In this document: one piece after another, positions 12,001 through 22,530 of the stretch
Layout of the letters: each line of letters begins with the position of its first letter
How positions within the stretch are numbered: the first letter of the stretch is position 1
DNA from: Euglena gracilis
Lineage: Eukaryota > Euglenida > Euglenophyceae > Euglenales
DNA: 64,000 bases
NCBI GenBank assembly: GCA_039621445.1
Contig: CP154956.1
Location: 83,634,474-83,698,473, forward strand
Direction: 5' to 3'
Position numbers and translations under genes: made by a program
The notes under the pieces: model-generated
Seen by the model: the letters and a program-made list of their open reading frames with translations, nothing else
Told to the model about the DNA's origin: nothing
Databases searched by the model: none

Positions 12001-15000
12001 ATCTCAAAAATGAAGCAAAGAAAGTATCCGCAGGGCAAAAATGAAGCCCTTTGAAAAGCCTTATCCAACCACCTTTTTCTATTTTCCAGCTGCGCATGCA
12101 GCCGAGTTATAGCCATTTTTCGACCAACTCTGGTTTTTGGGGGCCATTTTGGGCTTTTGGGTGTCAAAAAATGTCGATGTTTCCAAAAATATTGAAAATC
12201 GGATGTGAAGCAAAAACAAAGGAAATGTTCGTCGACCAGAAACAAAGCCCTTGGAACGCTCCATCTAACAGTATTTGGGATTCCCTGTAACCCCATGGCT
12301 GGCCCGATTTATGGCCATTTTTCAGCAGTCCAACTGCAAATATATGGTTTGAAATCCTTCGTGGATGCCCTCATTGGTTGGGTACATCCTTTTGTGACCG
12401 CTACTCCCAGTGTTTTTGAGAATTTCACAGGGTCCAAGCCAGAGTCCAATTTGGAGGAATGCACGCGGATTCGGACCCAACTTGGAGGAATGCGTGCGGA
12501 TGCTGCTTTCTCTTACGGGAATAAGTATCGCTGATACAATTCTGAACATAAGTTCACAGGTTACACTACTTCCAGCTGGTTGTTCGGAACCAAAAACAAT
12601 CTTTCTGTGATATTAACACAGGAAGGGTGCATTTTGACTCAGCCGTTTTTGGGCAATTTTTGGGGTCAAAAAAAAGTCACCACCCCACACTGTCATATTG
12701 GGGGGGGGTCCGCAGGGTGTTTGGTGAGCGTTGGTTTTGTACAGGGAGGAGAGATGTCCAACCCCCACCTTGAACCAAAAGATTTCCTTCCCGCGAGGGA
12801 ACAGAGGTTTTTGCATGTATTTTGGCCGATTTTCTGGGGGAAAAAAAGTGCACAAAAACGCAATGTGCTGTGCTTTTTTTTAATCCCTCCAAAATTGTTT
12901 CTGGTATTTCACCCACCTTTCCCGTTTTTCCAAGGGCACACATTTGTTGAAGTTTGTGTTGGTCCCTTTAGCCGTGAAGGGACCGGCTTTTTTTCTGAAA
13001 GTTCTTTAAGTTACTTGCCCTAGGAGCGGTGTCGCTTCCCACTCTCAAAGAATCCAGTCACTTCAGAAACCCCTTGGTCACCCCAACTTTTGACCATTCC
13101 TTCAAAAGAAATCCTCGGGACCTCTGGCTCCAGATAGCCCACTCGGCGGAGGTGCAAGAAATGCTGTTAAACAAATGCCATAATCCATTGGTATTGAGCC
13201 ATTCTGGCCCCAATGCCTGGGGAGGGATTGGAAGCGACTCACTGGTTTGAAACAGTGACCCACTGGTTTTTGAAAGCCGACAGTTCTCCCCCTCCCCCTC
13301 AGTCTTTCAGGCTTGGTACCACATGATCACTTAGTCACCGTCTGCCCCCCCCCCCCTGAGGGGTGTGTGTGACTGGTTTTTCAGAGTGACTGACTTGTTT
13401 TTGGCCCAGGCCCCCTCCCCTCTTTTTGGCCCTTTTTTCAAGCTTTTGGTCAAATTTCTTTTGCATTCCAGAGTGGCTGGCCCCCCAGCGGGTAGTGACT
13501 GACTGGTTTTCTGAAAAAAGGTGAGTGACTGGTTTTTGGAAGAGTGGAAGTGACCCCCCACCCCCAGGGGTTTGAAAAAAGTGTATGCTCGGTGACAGCA
13601 ACACGGTACGGTCACGAACAGCAGCACACTATTTTGCCCATGCGATTCCCCTGACCCAGAGCTGGCGCCTCCCCCGCGTCCCTGCTGTGGCCGAGGACCA
13701 CCCCGTGTCGAACTGCAGCTTCGTGCCGACCCAGGCCCAGCTCGGGCACAGCTTCGCCCTCCCCCCTGCCCAGGGCCGTACGCCACACCACCGCTGCCCG
13801 GCGGGACAGCCACCCCCCCCCCCCCGGCGGCAACACCGACGCGGGCGACCGGGGAAAGGGGGGCCGGACCGCCCTACCGCCCTGTGGGCGTCCCGATGGA
13901 CTTCAACCTTGTGGTGACCCCTCCGGCGATGCGGGACCGTGAGCAGTGTTGGCTCCAGCAGAGTGCACCAAATTACGGAAGCAGCAGCGGGCTTCAGGAA
14001 AATTTTCTTTGGTCAAATTGCATTTTTTATTTTTTCTGTCTCTGTTCTGCCCAAGTTGCTGCCACGTTGTCGTGTTGCGTAGCCTGAGGTTTCTTTCAGT
14101 TCAAGGATACGTCAGTGTCGAAAAATGTCAGCGACAGAGAAATTTATGGAGGGTAATTGAAGAGAAGTGAATGACGTTTTTTTTGTTTCGTTTTTTGTTT
14201 GTTTAATGTGTTTTTTGAATCTCCCCCATCCCCATTCAAAATTGCCACACACCCCCCCCCCCCGCCGCCACGCTTGCCACCCCCCGATGGATGAAATTAT
14301 TTTCCAAAAGTTTTAATTGACGAAAATATGCCAAAATCCTGGCCCCCTCCGGCCTTTTGCCGAAGAGGAAAAAAGATAAATGTGCTGGGGTGCTACCAAG
14401 GCTTTCTAAACCAATTTCGAAAGTGTCCCCCCCCCCCCAAGTGTAAGCAACCCCCTAAATTTCAGCCACCTTTGTGGCTGAACCAACCGACACCCAAATT
14501 TGAACAGTTTTCCCAACTCCCTGGGGACAAGGGCAAAATCCAAATTTCAGCAACCCCTGAAATTGCAAGCAATATATAATAAATTTCAGGGAAACTGAAC
14601 GAAAATGTCCATTCCAATCAAGCATCAGCAACAAAACCACCCACGTTAACAATTTCTGTGCATTTTTTGGGGGGTTTGAAGGAAAATTTCATTGAAAAAG
14701 AGGCATTTTATTATTATTTTTTTTGTTGATCCTTGATTGGTCCAAGCAACTCTTCGGCCAACTCAGCGAAAGCCAAATTTGAGCAACCCCTTGGCTGGAT
14801 TGTTTGAAACCCAAGTTTAAGCCACGGGTTGCTCAATTTTTTTGAGGGGGGTGGGCGGTTGTTACCATACAATCACTAAGTCACTGGCCGACGCCCCCCC
14901 CCCACGAAGGGGACTGGTTTTTTGAGTGACTGACTGGTTTTTGGCCCCTTCCCCCATGGGGGGGGGTCGGCAAAAAAGCCACTAAAGTGAGAGTGACTGG

Positions 15001-18000
15001 TTTTCCGAAAGCAAGTGAATGACTTGTTTTTGGAAGAGTCACCTTCACCGGGGGGGGGGGGGTCGGTAAAAATTTATGTGTGGTTGTGTGCTGCCCAACT
15101 TGTCGTGTGACACCCAGACTCTGCCCAGGCAGGGTAAGTGGGATAATTGCGCCCCAGAGAAATAATGCTGGGATTTTTTCTTCGAATTTTCCAAAGAGGA
15201 TTATGTATGTGTGATTTTCTTTGATGGACCACTTGCCTGGCTTTACCCTTCATTCGATCCTTGGATTCTTGGATCACAGTGCCAAGAGCCCTTTTGTTTA
15301 TGTTTGTGACTGATTAGTTACTAAAAGTGTGCTCTATCATGGAAAAGGTAAAAAAAAGTAAAAAGTAACTTTTTTTTAAAAAATGCACGTCGGCTGATGG
15401 AAATAATTATTGGACAAAAACTTTGGGGGTTTCATGACATCTTTTTGCCCATCGTTTTGTCAGTATTGAACCTTTCAACTTTGTGGGGACAAGGCTCATT
15501 TTTTAAGGAAAAAAATTGCATCATCAGTTTACTATTCAGCATTCTGGTGCACGTCACCATTGTTGTAGATTGGCCAGATCTTTGAACAGAAGCAGTGGTC
15601 TTGGAAAAGCGTGGCCTCGTCCCTGGCGGCGACCTGCACATTGTAGCCCACGTTGGCGTCGTCCCGGCGGACGGCCGGGCCCGCAGCAACTCCCACAACC
15701 TGCGCTCCCCGCTGCGGATGTTCCAGGTCGCCCCCGAGATCCGGTGCGGGACGGCGCCGGCGCTGCCTGGCTTTGGGCGGGGCCGGCAAACAAGAAATAC
15801 CCATAGAAATACAAACAAGAAAATATCCATCCTCTCCCGGCTTCTTTTCTCTCGGAATTCTCGGAACACCCCCACGGGGGGGGGGTCCAGGGCGGGTCCA
15901 GGGAAACGGGACAGACCGGTGCTGACTGAGCCCGACCCAAAAAGCTCGAAGTGAATCGGAGAGAATTTAGGAATTCGGGAGAAGCCCCGCAACCACCGCG
16001 CCGCAGTGCCCAGGATTTTGGCCCACCGCACCGTCTGCCTTCCTCGCACATGACACGAACCCAGGTGAGGGTAGGGGGGGGGGGTGGGGGGTAATGACGA
16101 GTGGAGAGATTCCTAGTGAGAGGCAGGGGTTTAGGGTGGGGGTTACGTTTGGTATAGGGCCAGGGTTGGGATCAGGGTTAGGGATAGAGTTAGGGTTAGG
16201 AAGATCTGGCAGGGTGGGGGGTAGGATTCCCAGGTTTGTGCCATGTCTCGCCTTCCTCTCCCCGGTCGCAGTGCCGGCCGGCCGCTGTTGTACATCCGGC
16301 TCCCCCAGCTGGAGTCCTTCTCCCGCCTCGTGCTGCAGGGCCACGGCGTCACTCAGCCGTGTCCGCCGTGAGGATCCCCAGGGTGGAGGGCGGTGGCACC
16401 CCGGGCACAGGAACTGGTTGCAGTCAAGGGACAGAACAATTCCAAGTCACAAATTGAGGGGGGGGCAATTCAGCCACTCACCACACAAGTCAAAGCATTT
16501 CGAATCCAACCCTTTTTAGCGCAGGCATTTTTTCTGGTGTAGTATTCTTGTGCCCCCAGGGTTTGGCGGTTTGGGAGTTGCCCCCCCTCTGCATGGGGGG
16601 CTGCACCCCCCCACCTGGCTGCCAAACCCTGTGGCGCCGCCCCTCACCTGGGAAATTATCTGACCCCCCCTGTGCCAAGCCTGCTGTGCTACTGTAAGTG
16701 TACTGTAAGTGCACTGTAAGTGTACTGTAAGTGTGTTGTAAGTGTGTTGTAAGTGTGTTGTAAGTGTGCTGTAAGTGTGTTGTAAGTGTGTTGTAAGCTG
16801 TACTCCTGTGCCACTGTAAGTTGTCAGCGTCCCCTTCCTTGTTGACTGTCGGGTGACAGTTTTCCCAGGCGGGGCGGGGCGGGGGGGGGGGGTTGGCGCA
16901 CTGGCCGCACACCCACCGGGGGCCAGCGTGGCGTGGCTGCCGGGGACCACATCCACCGAGCGGTGGCGCAGGTCACCCACGTGATCGCCACCGTGCTGCA
17001 GCAGACCGGCGGGGTGATCCAGGTCATGCAGCAGAGCGTCTACCTCGCGAGCTGGAACTTCATCAGCGCATGGTCAGAGCGCTAATGGCAACGTCGGTAT
17101 GGGATGGTCTGTCTCTTGCAACCATTGGGGGCAGCCATACCTTGTACACGTGTCACGGCAAACAAGAAGTGATCTCCCCAAAAACCGGGGGATCTTTGAG
17201 ACAAGTAGAAAATTTCTCAAAAATGGTTTCAAAAACAAAAATCTCTATATAGGCTCAAATTAGTCGCATGGTGGTCGGTGGACACAAAATAGCGGGGTTC
17301 AAAATGGCGGTCAGAGGTGGGGATGCCCCCCGTTCCATGTTCCAACGATTTGTGGGGGTTGGGGCCACAGAAAGTTGGTGACCGGGGAATGGTTTTTGGG
17401 CTCGAACCCCCTGGTAATGGACCCTCAGCCTGGGCCGATTGTCCTTTGGCCCAGGGTTGCCGTTCAGCACCGTGGCATGCCCCAACCAGAACGTTTTCAG
17501 CATCTGGTACCTGGCCCGCGCACAGTACAACAAAACACAACACAAAACAACACAACCTGACACAGACACCTATTATCATTTTGAGGGTTAAAGATGCAAT
17601 TGGCGCGAAACGAACATTGGGTTCAACCCCCTTGGCCCCCAGCCCCCAGCCCCCAGCCCCCCGCCGTCGGCGCACTGCGGCCGCCCGCTGCACAGCGTCA
17701 ACGCGTGCCACGCCGCGGTCCTCATCCGGGACCGCCTCGCGGCGCTGGACCCGAACGACGGCATCGGCCCGCTGCGCTCCGTGCTCGGCGTGTGGGCGGG
17801 CACGCTGCTGTCCGGGACCTTCGGGACCGGGCGGCGGGTTCAGCTCACCAAGCACCGATGGGCAATGGGACCAACCCCTCCCCCCCCATCCAGCATCCCC
17901 ACCTTGTCGAGTCCAGGGCATCGCTTGAGCGGGCGGAGTTGAGCCGGAGGAGATCTCAGCCATTGGGGGGGGGGGGGTTCGTCCAGTCAGCAGGTCGGGT

Positions 18001-20170
18001 ACCAGCCGTTGGCCAATTTCTGATTTCTGTCATTTGACCGTTTTCCTGGATGGGTTGGGTTGGGTCGAATGCACCCTTTTACACCTTTTTTTTTATATTC
18101 CACTGCATCCTTTCTTGCAGGCCCTACCACTGGATTGGAACTCAAAATTTGGCAGGGGATTGGTTACCATCCAGGAAACTGGTTCTGCTGAGAGAAAGGT
18201 GTGCCAGTCTGCTGTAACCACTCAGAAGTTGTTTTTTTTAAAAAAAATGCGCGCCAGATGGGCGTTTTGATGATGGGCAACCAATTTGATCTCATTATCA
18301 AACAGGCTGTATGATGCTTCAAATGTGCTCTTTTGGTCGAACTGTACGACAGAGCCAGATGTCAGAAGAGCAGTACTCGGCTTTTAGCCACCAGTAGTCG
18401 CAAATGAGTAGGTTGTCAGTAAATGCTTGCCTCACCATGCCATCTACCTACCCACCTTACCACCCACCCACCTAACTACCTACCCCACCCACCCACCTAC
18501 CTGTTTTCCCACCCACCTACCTACCTACCTACCTACCTAACCTACCTACCTACCTACCTACCTACCTACCTACCTACCTACCTACCTACCTACCTAACCT
18601 ACCTACCTACCTACCTACCTACCTACCTACCTACCTACCTACCTACCTACCTACCTACCTACCTACCTACCTACCTACCTACCTACCTACCTACCTACCT
18701 ACCTACCTACCTACCTACCTACCTACCTACCTACCTACCTACCTACCTACCTACCTACCTACCTACCTACCTACCTACCTACCTACCTACCTACCTACCT
18801 ACCTACCTACCTACCTACCTACCTACCTACCTACCTACCTACCTACCTACCTACCTACCTACCTACCTACCTACCTACCTACCTACCTACCTACCTACCT
18901 ACCTACCTACCTACCTACCTACCTACCTACCTACCTACCTACCTACCTACCTACCTACCTACCTACCTACCTACCTACCTACCTACCTACCTACCTACCT
19001 ACCTACCTACCTACCTACCTACCTACCTACCTACCTACCTACCTACCCCCCAGCTCATTCGTCTTGGTTGTGCTGGAAATAACAGCCTGTGGGGCCAACC
19101 CCTTGGGGTTAGGGGTTAGGGAAAGGAACTGGGGATGAATGCAGAAAGACTGAAACCTACATCTTTGCATTTGAGGTCTGAAAATTTAAAGCGAATGTTA
19201 GGGAACGCCATCCGTGTCAGACGGACGACACAAAGTCATCGGGAGCCATCGGGCGAGGCATCACCCGTGTGCGGGAGCTGCAGTGCTACATCCAGGCTGG
19301 GCCACATCTGCCTCAGAGCCCAGCCATTCTTGGCACCAGGTGGTTGTATTTTTTGCATCCCTCCGCCAAGTCCAATGGGTATTTTTTTTTGATTCAGTGA
19401 GTAACATCTTTTGTCCAACAGTGAAAAAAAAAACTCCATATTTTTTGGGTAATAAAAGCTCCATACCTTTCACGACCACACCTTTCTTGGGAGGTGGTCC
19501 TTTCGGGTTGTTTCTAACATGGTCGGAAACCCAGCGGGGGGGTAGGAAGTGCCCCAGGGATGCGACCCAGGGAGTTTGGCTCGAACTCAAACGTCCTCGA
19601 ACTTTTTTTTTACGCCACTCCACTCAGGGGCCTCTCATGGGGTCCTCACGGGGAGGCAGGCAGAGAGAGTGTGTGGCGTACAAAAGGAATTTGCCGAACA
19701 AAAATTGGGTTACGCTCACAGGGCACACGTTGCGAAAGGGGTTTCGTTCTTTTGGGCCTCCTGTGCTGCGGTGGCCCTGGCTGACCCCGGGGCGATGCAC
19801 CAGCGGGGCATCATCGCCAACTCGGAGGTGCGGCGGCTGACGGCCCTCAACGCCAACATCAAGCTGCTGCCGGTGGACGTCCTCTCCATCCGCACCAACA
19901 ACTCCATCGAGCCCCGTGCCCCGGGCTGAACATTGACCTCCCCCCTCCCCACCCATGCTCCCAACCAAGGAGGTGATCTTCAAAAGCCAAACTATTTCTC
20001 CGCCGCTCGACGGGAATTCCGAATCCCCCCGCTGCAAATTTCCATGATGGGGAGGGGGTTGAGCCCCCCTCCCCCCCCTTTCCATGCGGCCCTGGCCTGA
20101 CCCCAGCGACCGCTATGAGTCGGAGTTGGTGTACGAGGTTCTGGGGGAGAACGTCAGGGCGCTGTCTTGA
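5552..20170 (+). CDS. Membrane protein with degenerate class III cyclase homology domain (multi-exon gene)
   Basis: Gene-level model from exon-sized blocks on one strand. The N-terminal part (5552, 7144, 9368, 10121) is hydrophobic and suggests several membrane segments. The middle (10622, 11500) is helical and carries [10 protein letters not shown], a motif I associate with protist proteins that join a membrane region to a cyclase domain. The C-terminal part (16272-20170) follows the class III nucleotidyl cyclase order: [13 protein letters not shown], then [17 protein letters not shown], then [16 protein letters not shown], then SGTFGTGRR, then LPVDVLSIR and finally LVYEVLG before the stop. 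Splice phases match across 16347/16927, 17072/17696, 17837/18121 and 18162/19804. The usual metal-binding Asp positions read Arg and Ser, so catalysis is doubtful. Further exons (blocks near 13662-13790, 13890-13930 and 15590-15780) probably lie between but I could not fix their frames. Confidence 0.7.
6812..7117. repeat. (ATGT)n microsatellite
   Basis: About 300 bases of TATG units with one GCATG variant near 6983. It is the reverse complement motif of the ACAT array at 4796-5208, so the two arrays form a large inverted pair around the candidate first exon. Confidence 0.98.
7144..7225 (+). CDS. Cyclase-like gene: transmembrane exon
   Basis: Acceptor CAG ends at 7143 and donor GTCAGT starts at 7226. 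The frame reads [20 protein letters not shown] then FLLRTQD, one clear membrane-spanning helix. It starts one base before a codon boundary, matching a phase-2 end of the preceding exon at 5667. It ends in phase 0, which does not fit the 9368 exon, so at least one exon between 7226 and 9367 is missing from my model. Confidence 0.6.
8813..8879. repeat. (ATC)n trinucleotide repeat
   Basis: About 22 uninterrupted ATC units; the poly-Ser frame across it is not supported as coding. Confidence 0.97.
9007..9049. repeat. (GT)n dinucleotide repeat
   Basis: Short GT run with one GTTT interruption in an intron. Confidence 0.95.
9368..9504 (+). CDS. Cyclase-like gene: membrane exon
   Basis: Acceptor CAG ends at 9367; the frame [19 protein letters not shown] then [19 protein letters not shown] is strongly hydrophobic and compatible with two membrane segments. 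A donor GTGGAC at 9505 leaves phase 0, in register with the next exon at 10121. An antisense frame ([16 protein letters not shown]) is also open here, but the splice sites and hydrophobic context favour the + strand. Other GT donors inside the block are possible. Confidence 0.5.
10121..10184 (+). CDS. Cyclase-like gene: membrane exon
   Basis: Acceptor CTCTCGCCAG ends at 10120. The frame [20 protein letters not shown] is one hydrophobic helix. Donor GTGCAG at 10185 leaves phase 1, which pairs with the two-base start of the exon at 10622. Confidence 0.55.
10622..10738 (+). CDS. Cyclase-like gene: helical linker exon
   Basis: Acceptor GCTGCAG ends at 10621. The frame reads [20 protein letters not shown] then [10 protein letters not shown], a hydrophilic helical segment without stops. 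Its position between membrane helices and the [10 protein letters not shown] segment fits a signalling linker. End taken at the last GT before the frame loses protein-like composition; 10732 is an alternative. Confidence 0.55.
11500..11623 (+). CDS. Cyclase-like gene: YRPYIP segment exon
   Basis: Acceptor CCAACAG ends at 11499. The frame reads [20 protein letters not shown] then [16 protein letters not shown]. The L-YRP-IP-LL signature resembles the segment found just upstream of cyclase domains in many protist membrane cyclases (family knowledge, not checked by search). Donor GTGCCT at 11624 leaves phase 1. Confidence 0.6.
16272..16347 (+). CDS. Cyclase-like gene: cyclase domain strand 1 exon
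   Basis: Acceptor GGTCGCAG ends at 16271. The frame [20 protein letters not shown] aligns with the first strand and turn of class III cyclases (consensus like VLFADIRGFTAFSE): Leu-Leu-Tyr match the strand and Phe-Ser match the turn. The catalytic Asp position reads Arg. Donor GTCACT at 16348 gives phase 0, in register with the 16927 exon. The stronger-looking donor GTGAGG at 16368 would break that register. Confidence 0.6.
16693..16800. repeat. 11-bp tandem array containing GTAAGT
   Basis: Ten near-identical 11-base units of the form CTGTAAGTGTG run through an intron of the cyclase-like gene. Nine carry the exact donor-like hexamer GTAAGT, at 16694 and then every 11 bases to 16782; the last unit has GTAAGC. 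One further GTAAGT lies at 16816. Confidence 0.95.
16927..17072 (+). CDS. Cyclase-like gene: cyclase domain second metal-site exon
   Basis: Acceptor GGGCCAG ends at 16926. The frame reads [20 protein letters not shown] then [17 protein letters not shown]. This fits the class III pattern of a helix, then GG-I-K-GD-hydrophobic-A-WN; the WN is conserved but the second metal-binding Asp position reads Ser. Donor GTCAGA at 17073 leaves phase 2. Confidence 0.7.
17696..17837 (+). CDS. Cyclase-like gene: cyclase domain core exon
   Basis: Acceptor CTGCACAG ends at 17695. The frame reads [20 protein letters not shown], then [20 protein letters not shown]. It matches the class III helix NAC-AAL-IR-RLAAL and the later G---G-GNFGS strand. 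It begins with one base completing the split codon of the 17072 exon, so the phases agree. Donor GTTCAG at 17838 leaves phase 0. This is the best-matching exon of the domain. Confidence 0.75.
18121..18162 (+). CDS. Cyclase-like gene: small exon
   Basis: A polypyrimidine tract and TTGCAG acceptor ending at 18120 precede [14 protein letters not shown], with donor GTTACC at 18163. It enters and leaves in phase 0, compatible with both neighbours (17837 and 19804). The sequence itself is not diagnostic. Confidence 0.45.
18513..19046. repeat. (CTAC)n microsatellite
   Basis: About 530 bases of CTAC units, preceded by degenerate CCAC units from about 18440. It sits in an intron of the cyclase-like gene; the repeating PTYL frame is an artefact. 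Confidence 0.98.
19804..19915 (+). CDS. Cyclase-like gene: late cyclase domain exon
   Basis: Acceptor GCACCAG ends at 19803 in phase 0. The frame reads [20 protein letters not shown] then [18 protein letters not shown]. It fits the end of class III domains, where I-VSE is followed by R-VD-V-VKG---P. Donor GTGCCC at 19916. Confidence 0.6.
20107..20170 (+). CDS. Cyclase-like gene: terminal exon
   Basis: Acceptor ACCCCAG ends at 20106. The frame [20 protein letters not shown] ends at TGA 20168-20170. VYEVLG is the usual last strand of class III cyclase domains. The phase does not match the 19915 donor exactly, so one of the two boundaries is slightly wrong. Confidence 0.6.
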
Positions 20171-20516
20171 GCCCCTATGCCCACCACCCCTCAGGAAACT
20201 GTCAGGAAGCTGCCATGCCATGAAAGCTGGCAGGGTGCCACTGAAACGGCCGACTCGTGAATATAGGAAAGTGTCCGTGGTTCTGGCCAACCTGTCAGGT
20301 GAAAGCCAGGAATTCTTAAATTTAAAATGGTTTAAACAGCAGATCCTTGACCCTGTGCCTTGCTCTGCTGTCACACGTTCATTCATGTGTCATCAAATCT
20401 TTTTATAAACCTGATATCAATTTCCCCCCATTTTTTCCTGAGATTTCCCCACATTTTTTATCATCTTTTTGATGCCTTTAGCATGAACATCATTTCCCTT
20501 TGATTGCACACATTGA

Positions 20517-20604
20517 TAATCGTGTCCTTGATCCGATTATCAAGGATCGGTCAAGGACACGATCCTTGACCGTGTCCGGCAACCTTGGACACGGTCAAGG
20601 ATTG
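20517..20604. repeat. Cluster of nested palindromes
   Basis: Two adjacent imperfect hairpins built on the same words: ATCGTGTCCTTGATC pairs with a downstream GGTCAAGGACACGAT, and CCTTGACCGTGTCC pairs with GGACACGGTCAAGG. It lies about 90 bases outside the left end of the 1140-bp element. Confidence 0.85.
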
Positions 20605-20698
20605 CCGTGTCCATTCTCTTGTGTAATAGAAGGGATTGAATGTGCACATTCACAAGGAAAAAGTTTGCCATTGATTTTTGAGGACATCGGTTTGAGAG

Positions 20699-21838
20699 CA
20701 GGGGCAGGGAGATATTCCGGTCCGAATAAACCGGAATAAACCGGAATAGCGAAAACCGGAATAAAACCGGAAAATTCTGCAAGACAAAGGCAATGAAGGT
20801 GAAGTTTGATATATTTTAAGGTTTCAGAATCACAAGAGCAACAAAGAGCGCAAGTGTGGCACAATTGGCTCTTGTTATCAGGAGCACACCTTCATTTTGC
20901 CTATTTCTCCAATGCATTTTTCGTTTGGATTTTATCCCCCTTGTGGGGCTGTGCTTAGTGAAGTGAATGTTTCTTCCTGAGTTGTTTCCAAAGGGATATG
21001 AACCAGGACAATATCAACGCCAATTTTTGGGGCAGGGATCCCATTAAGCAAAGCAATTCATCCTTCAATCAAGGGGTAATAATCCTCTTAGGCGGCCTAA
21101 CTTGCATTTAAGGTTTTGATTTTTTGAATTGCGCTTAAGCGCAACGTTGCATTCTTTTTGAAACCCGGGGTTTCACGCTTTTGGCCCTGAGGTTCCGTGG
21201 GGACCCTCTGCAATGATCCCCCACATTTAGAATAACAAAACAAAACATTACATTAACATTTCATTATTTAAAAAATATTACGCCAAACCGAAATGTTTTT
21301 TATTGTTTTTGTAATGAAAAAAATTTTGTGCCATGCGCAACTGCGCAATGGAGTTCCCTCGTTTCATTACCCGGCACTTGGGGTCATGCACACTGGGCCC
21401 AGGGGGTAGGGAGACAGTAATTCGGACTGTCCTGAACCTCAGGCCTCGGTTTTCGAAAAGCGCGTCAGCGCAATTTTAAAACATTTGGCAGGTCAATTTT
21501 CGGGAAGAAAAACACAGCGACCCGCCTCAAGAGAAAACCCCGAGCACCAGTTTTCATCAGCTTGCTTTTCCCGAAATGGCCAGTGTCTGCTGTGATGTGC
21601 AGACCCGCATCACCAAGTGCGAAGTGACCACTTGGCTGGACGGGGCAACCAAGGAATGCATCCCTATTCCTGAAGCCCGGGTGAGCGCCTCGGCCCAATT
21701 GCATTTCAAAAAAATCGTAAGTCCATTCAGACAGCAATTGACCGGAATATACCGGAATAAACCGGAATAGCCCGGAATGAACCGGAATAAAACACCGGAA
21801 TAAAATTTTCGGCCGACCGGAATATCTCCCTGCCCCTG
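20699..21838. mobile_element. 1140-bp DNA transposon-like element, non-autonomous
   Basis: Ends are perfect 24-bp inverted repeats starting CAGGGGCAGGGAGATATTCC. A 7-bp direct duplication TTGAGAG flanks it (20692-20698 and 21839-21845). Just inside both ends are clustered direct copies of CCGGAATA (about 20729-20775 and 21741-21803). No transposase-like frame is present, so it would depend on an enzyme elsewhere. CAGGG-type ends and a 7-8 bp duplication recall hAT elements, but that assignment is an inference. Confidence 0.85.
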
Positions 21839-22039
21839 TTGAGAGCCAGGCCAGCCCGAAAAAAGGTTGTGGTGGCGTCCAAAGTGATGGATGTCAAAAA
21901 TCATCAGACAAAAAACAGAGGTTTCAGGCTTTTTTATGCTAATTTGGCGACCACCACGCCACGCCGTTTGACTGGAACTTGCTATGAAGAATCGAGGAAA
22001 CCTTTCACTACAATTTGTTCAGGGTCAAGCACCTACAGT

Positions 22040-22336
22040 AAAAATGGCCGAAAATGGCCGAAAATGGCCGAAAATGAAATTTTGGGCTCTATAGGTGGGG
22101 GTCCCGAAAATGGCCGAAAATGACCGAAAATGGCCGAAAATGGCCGAAAATGGCCGAAAATGAAATTTTGGGCTCTATAGGTGGGGGTCCCGAAAATGGC
22201 CGAAAATGACCGAAAATGGCCGAAAATGGCCGAAAATGGCCGAAAATGAAATTTTGGGCTCTATAGGTGGGGGTCCCGAAAATGGCCGAAAATGACCGAA
22301 AATGGCCGAAAATGGCCGAAAATGGCCGAAAATGAG
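22040..22336. repeat. Higher-order tandem repeat of 86 bp built from a decamer
   Basis: The decamer AAAATGGCCG is repeated, and a larger unit begins GAAATTTTGGGCTCTATAGG at 22076, 22162 and 22248, giving an exact 86-base period. A plain decamer array reappears at 24094-24180 next to CACCTATAGG. Confidence 0.95.
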
Positions 22337-22465
22337 AAAAAAATTGTTGCAATTTTTTTCCAGTTTTTTTTTGCCTAACAGTTTATTTTTCCCCGCAATT
22401 TTCAGTGCGACTGATTCTTGTCTCTGTGCAGCCTGTATTCTTTTGTTATTATGCCTGGCCCTGCA

Positions 22466-22530
22466 ACATATGCTGCTCAAAGAACCACCTCCGAAAGGGT
22501 TATTTGGGCCAAAGCTGATATTTTGATGGC
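22466..22530. repeat. Duplicated segment, copy 1
   Basis: Closely matches 23532-23596. Both copies contain TGCTGCTCAA and GGGTTATTTGGGCCAAAG and can encode similar peptides (LLKEPPPKGLFGPK and LLNKPPPNGLFGPK). The two copies flank the 18-bp minisatellite. Confidence 0.75.

Noticed and set aside
18423-19082. Poly PTYL frame
   Set aside because: Produced by the CTAC microsatellite.
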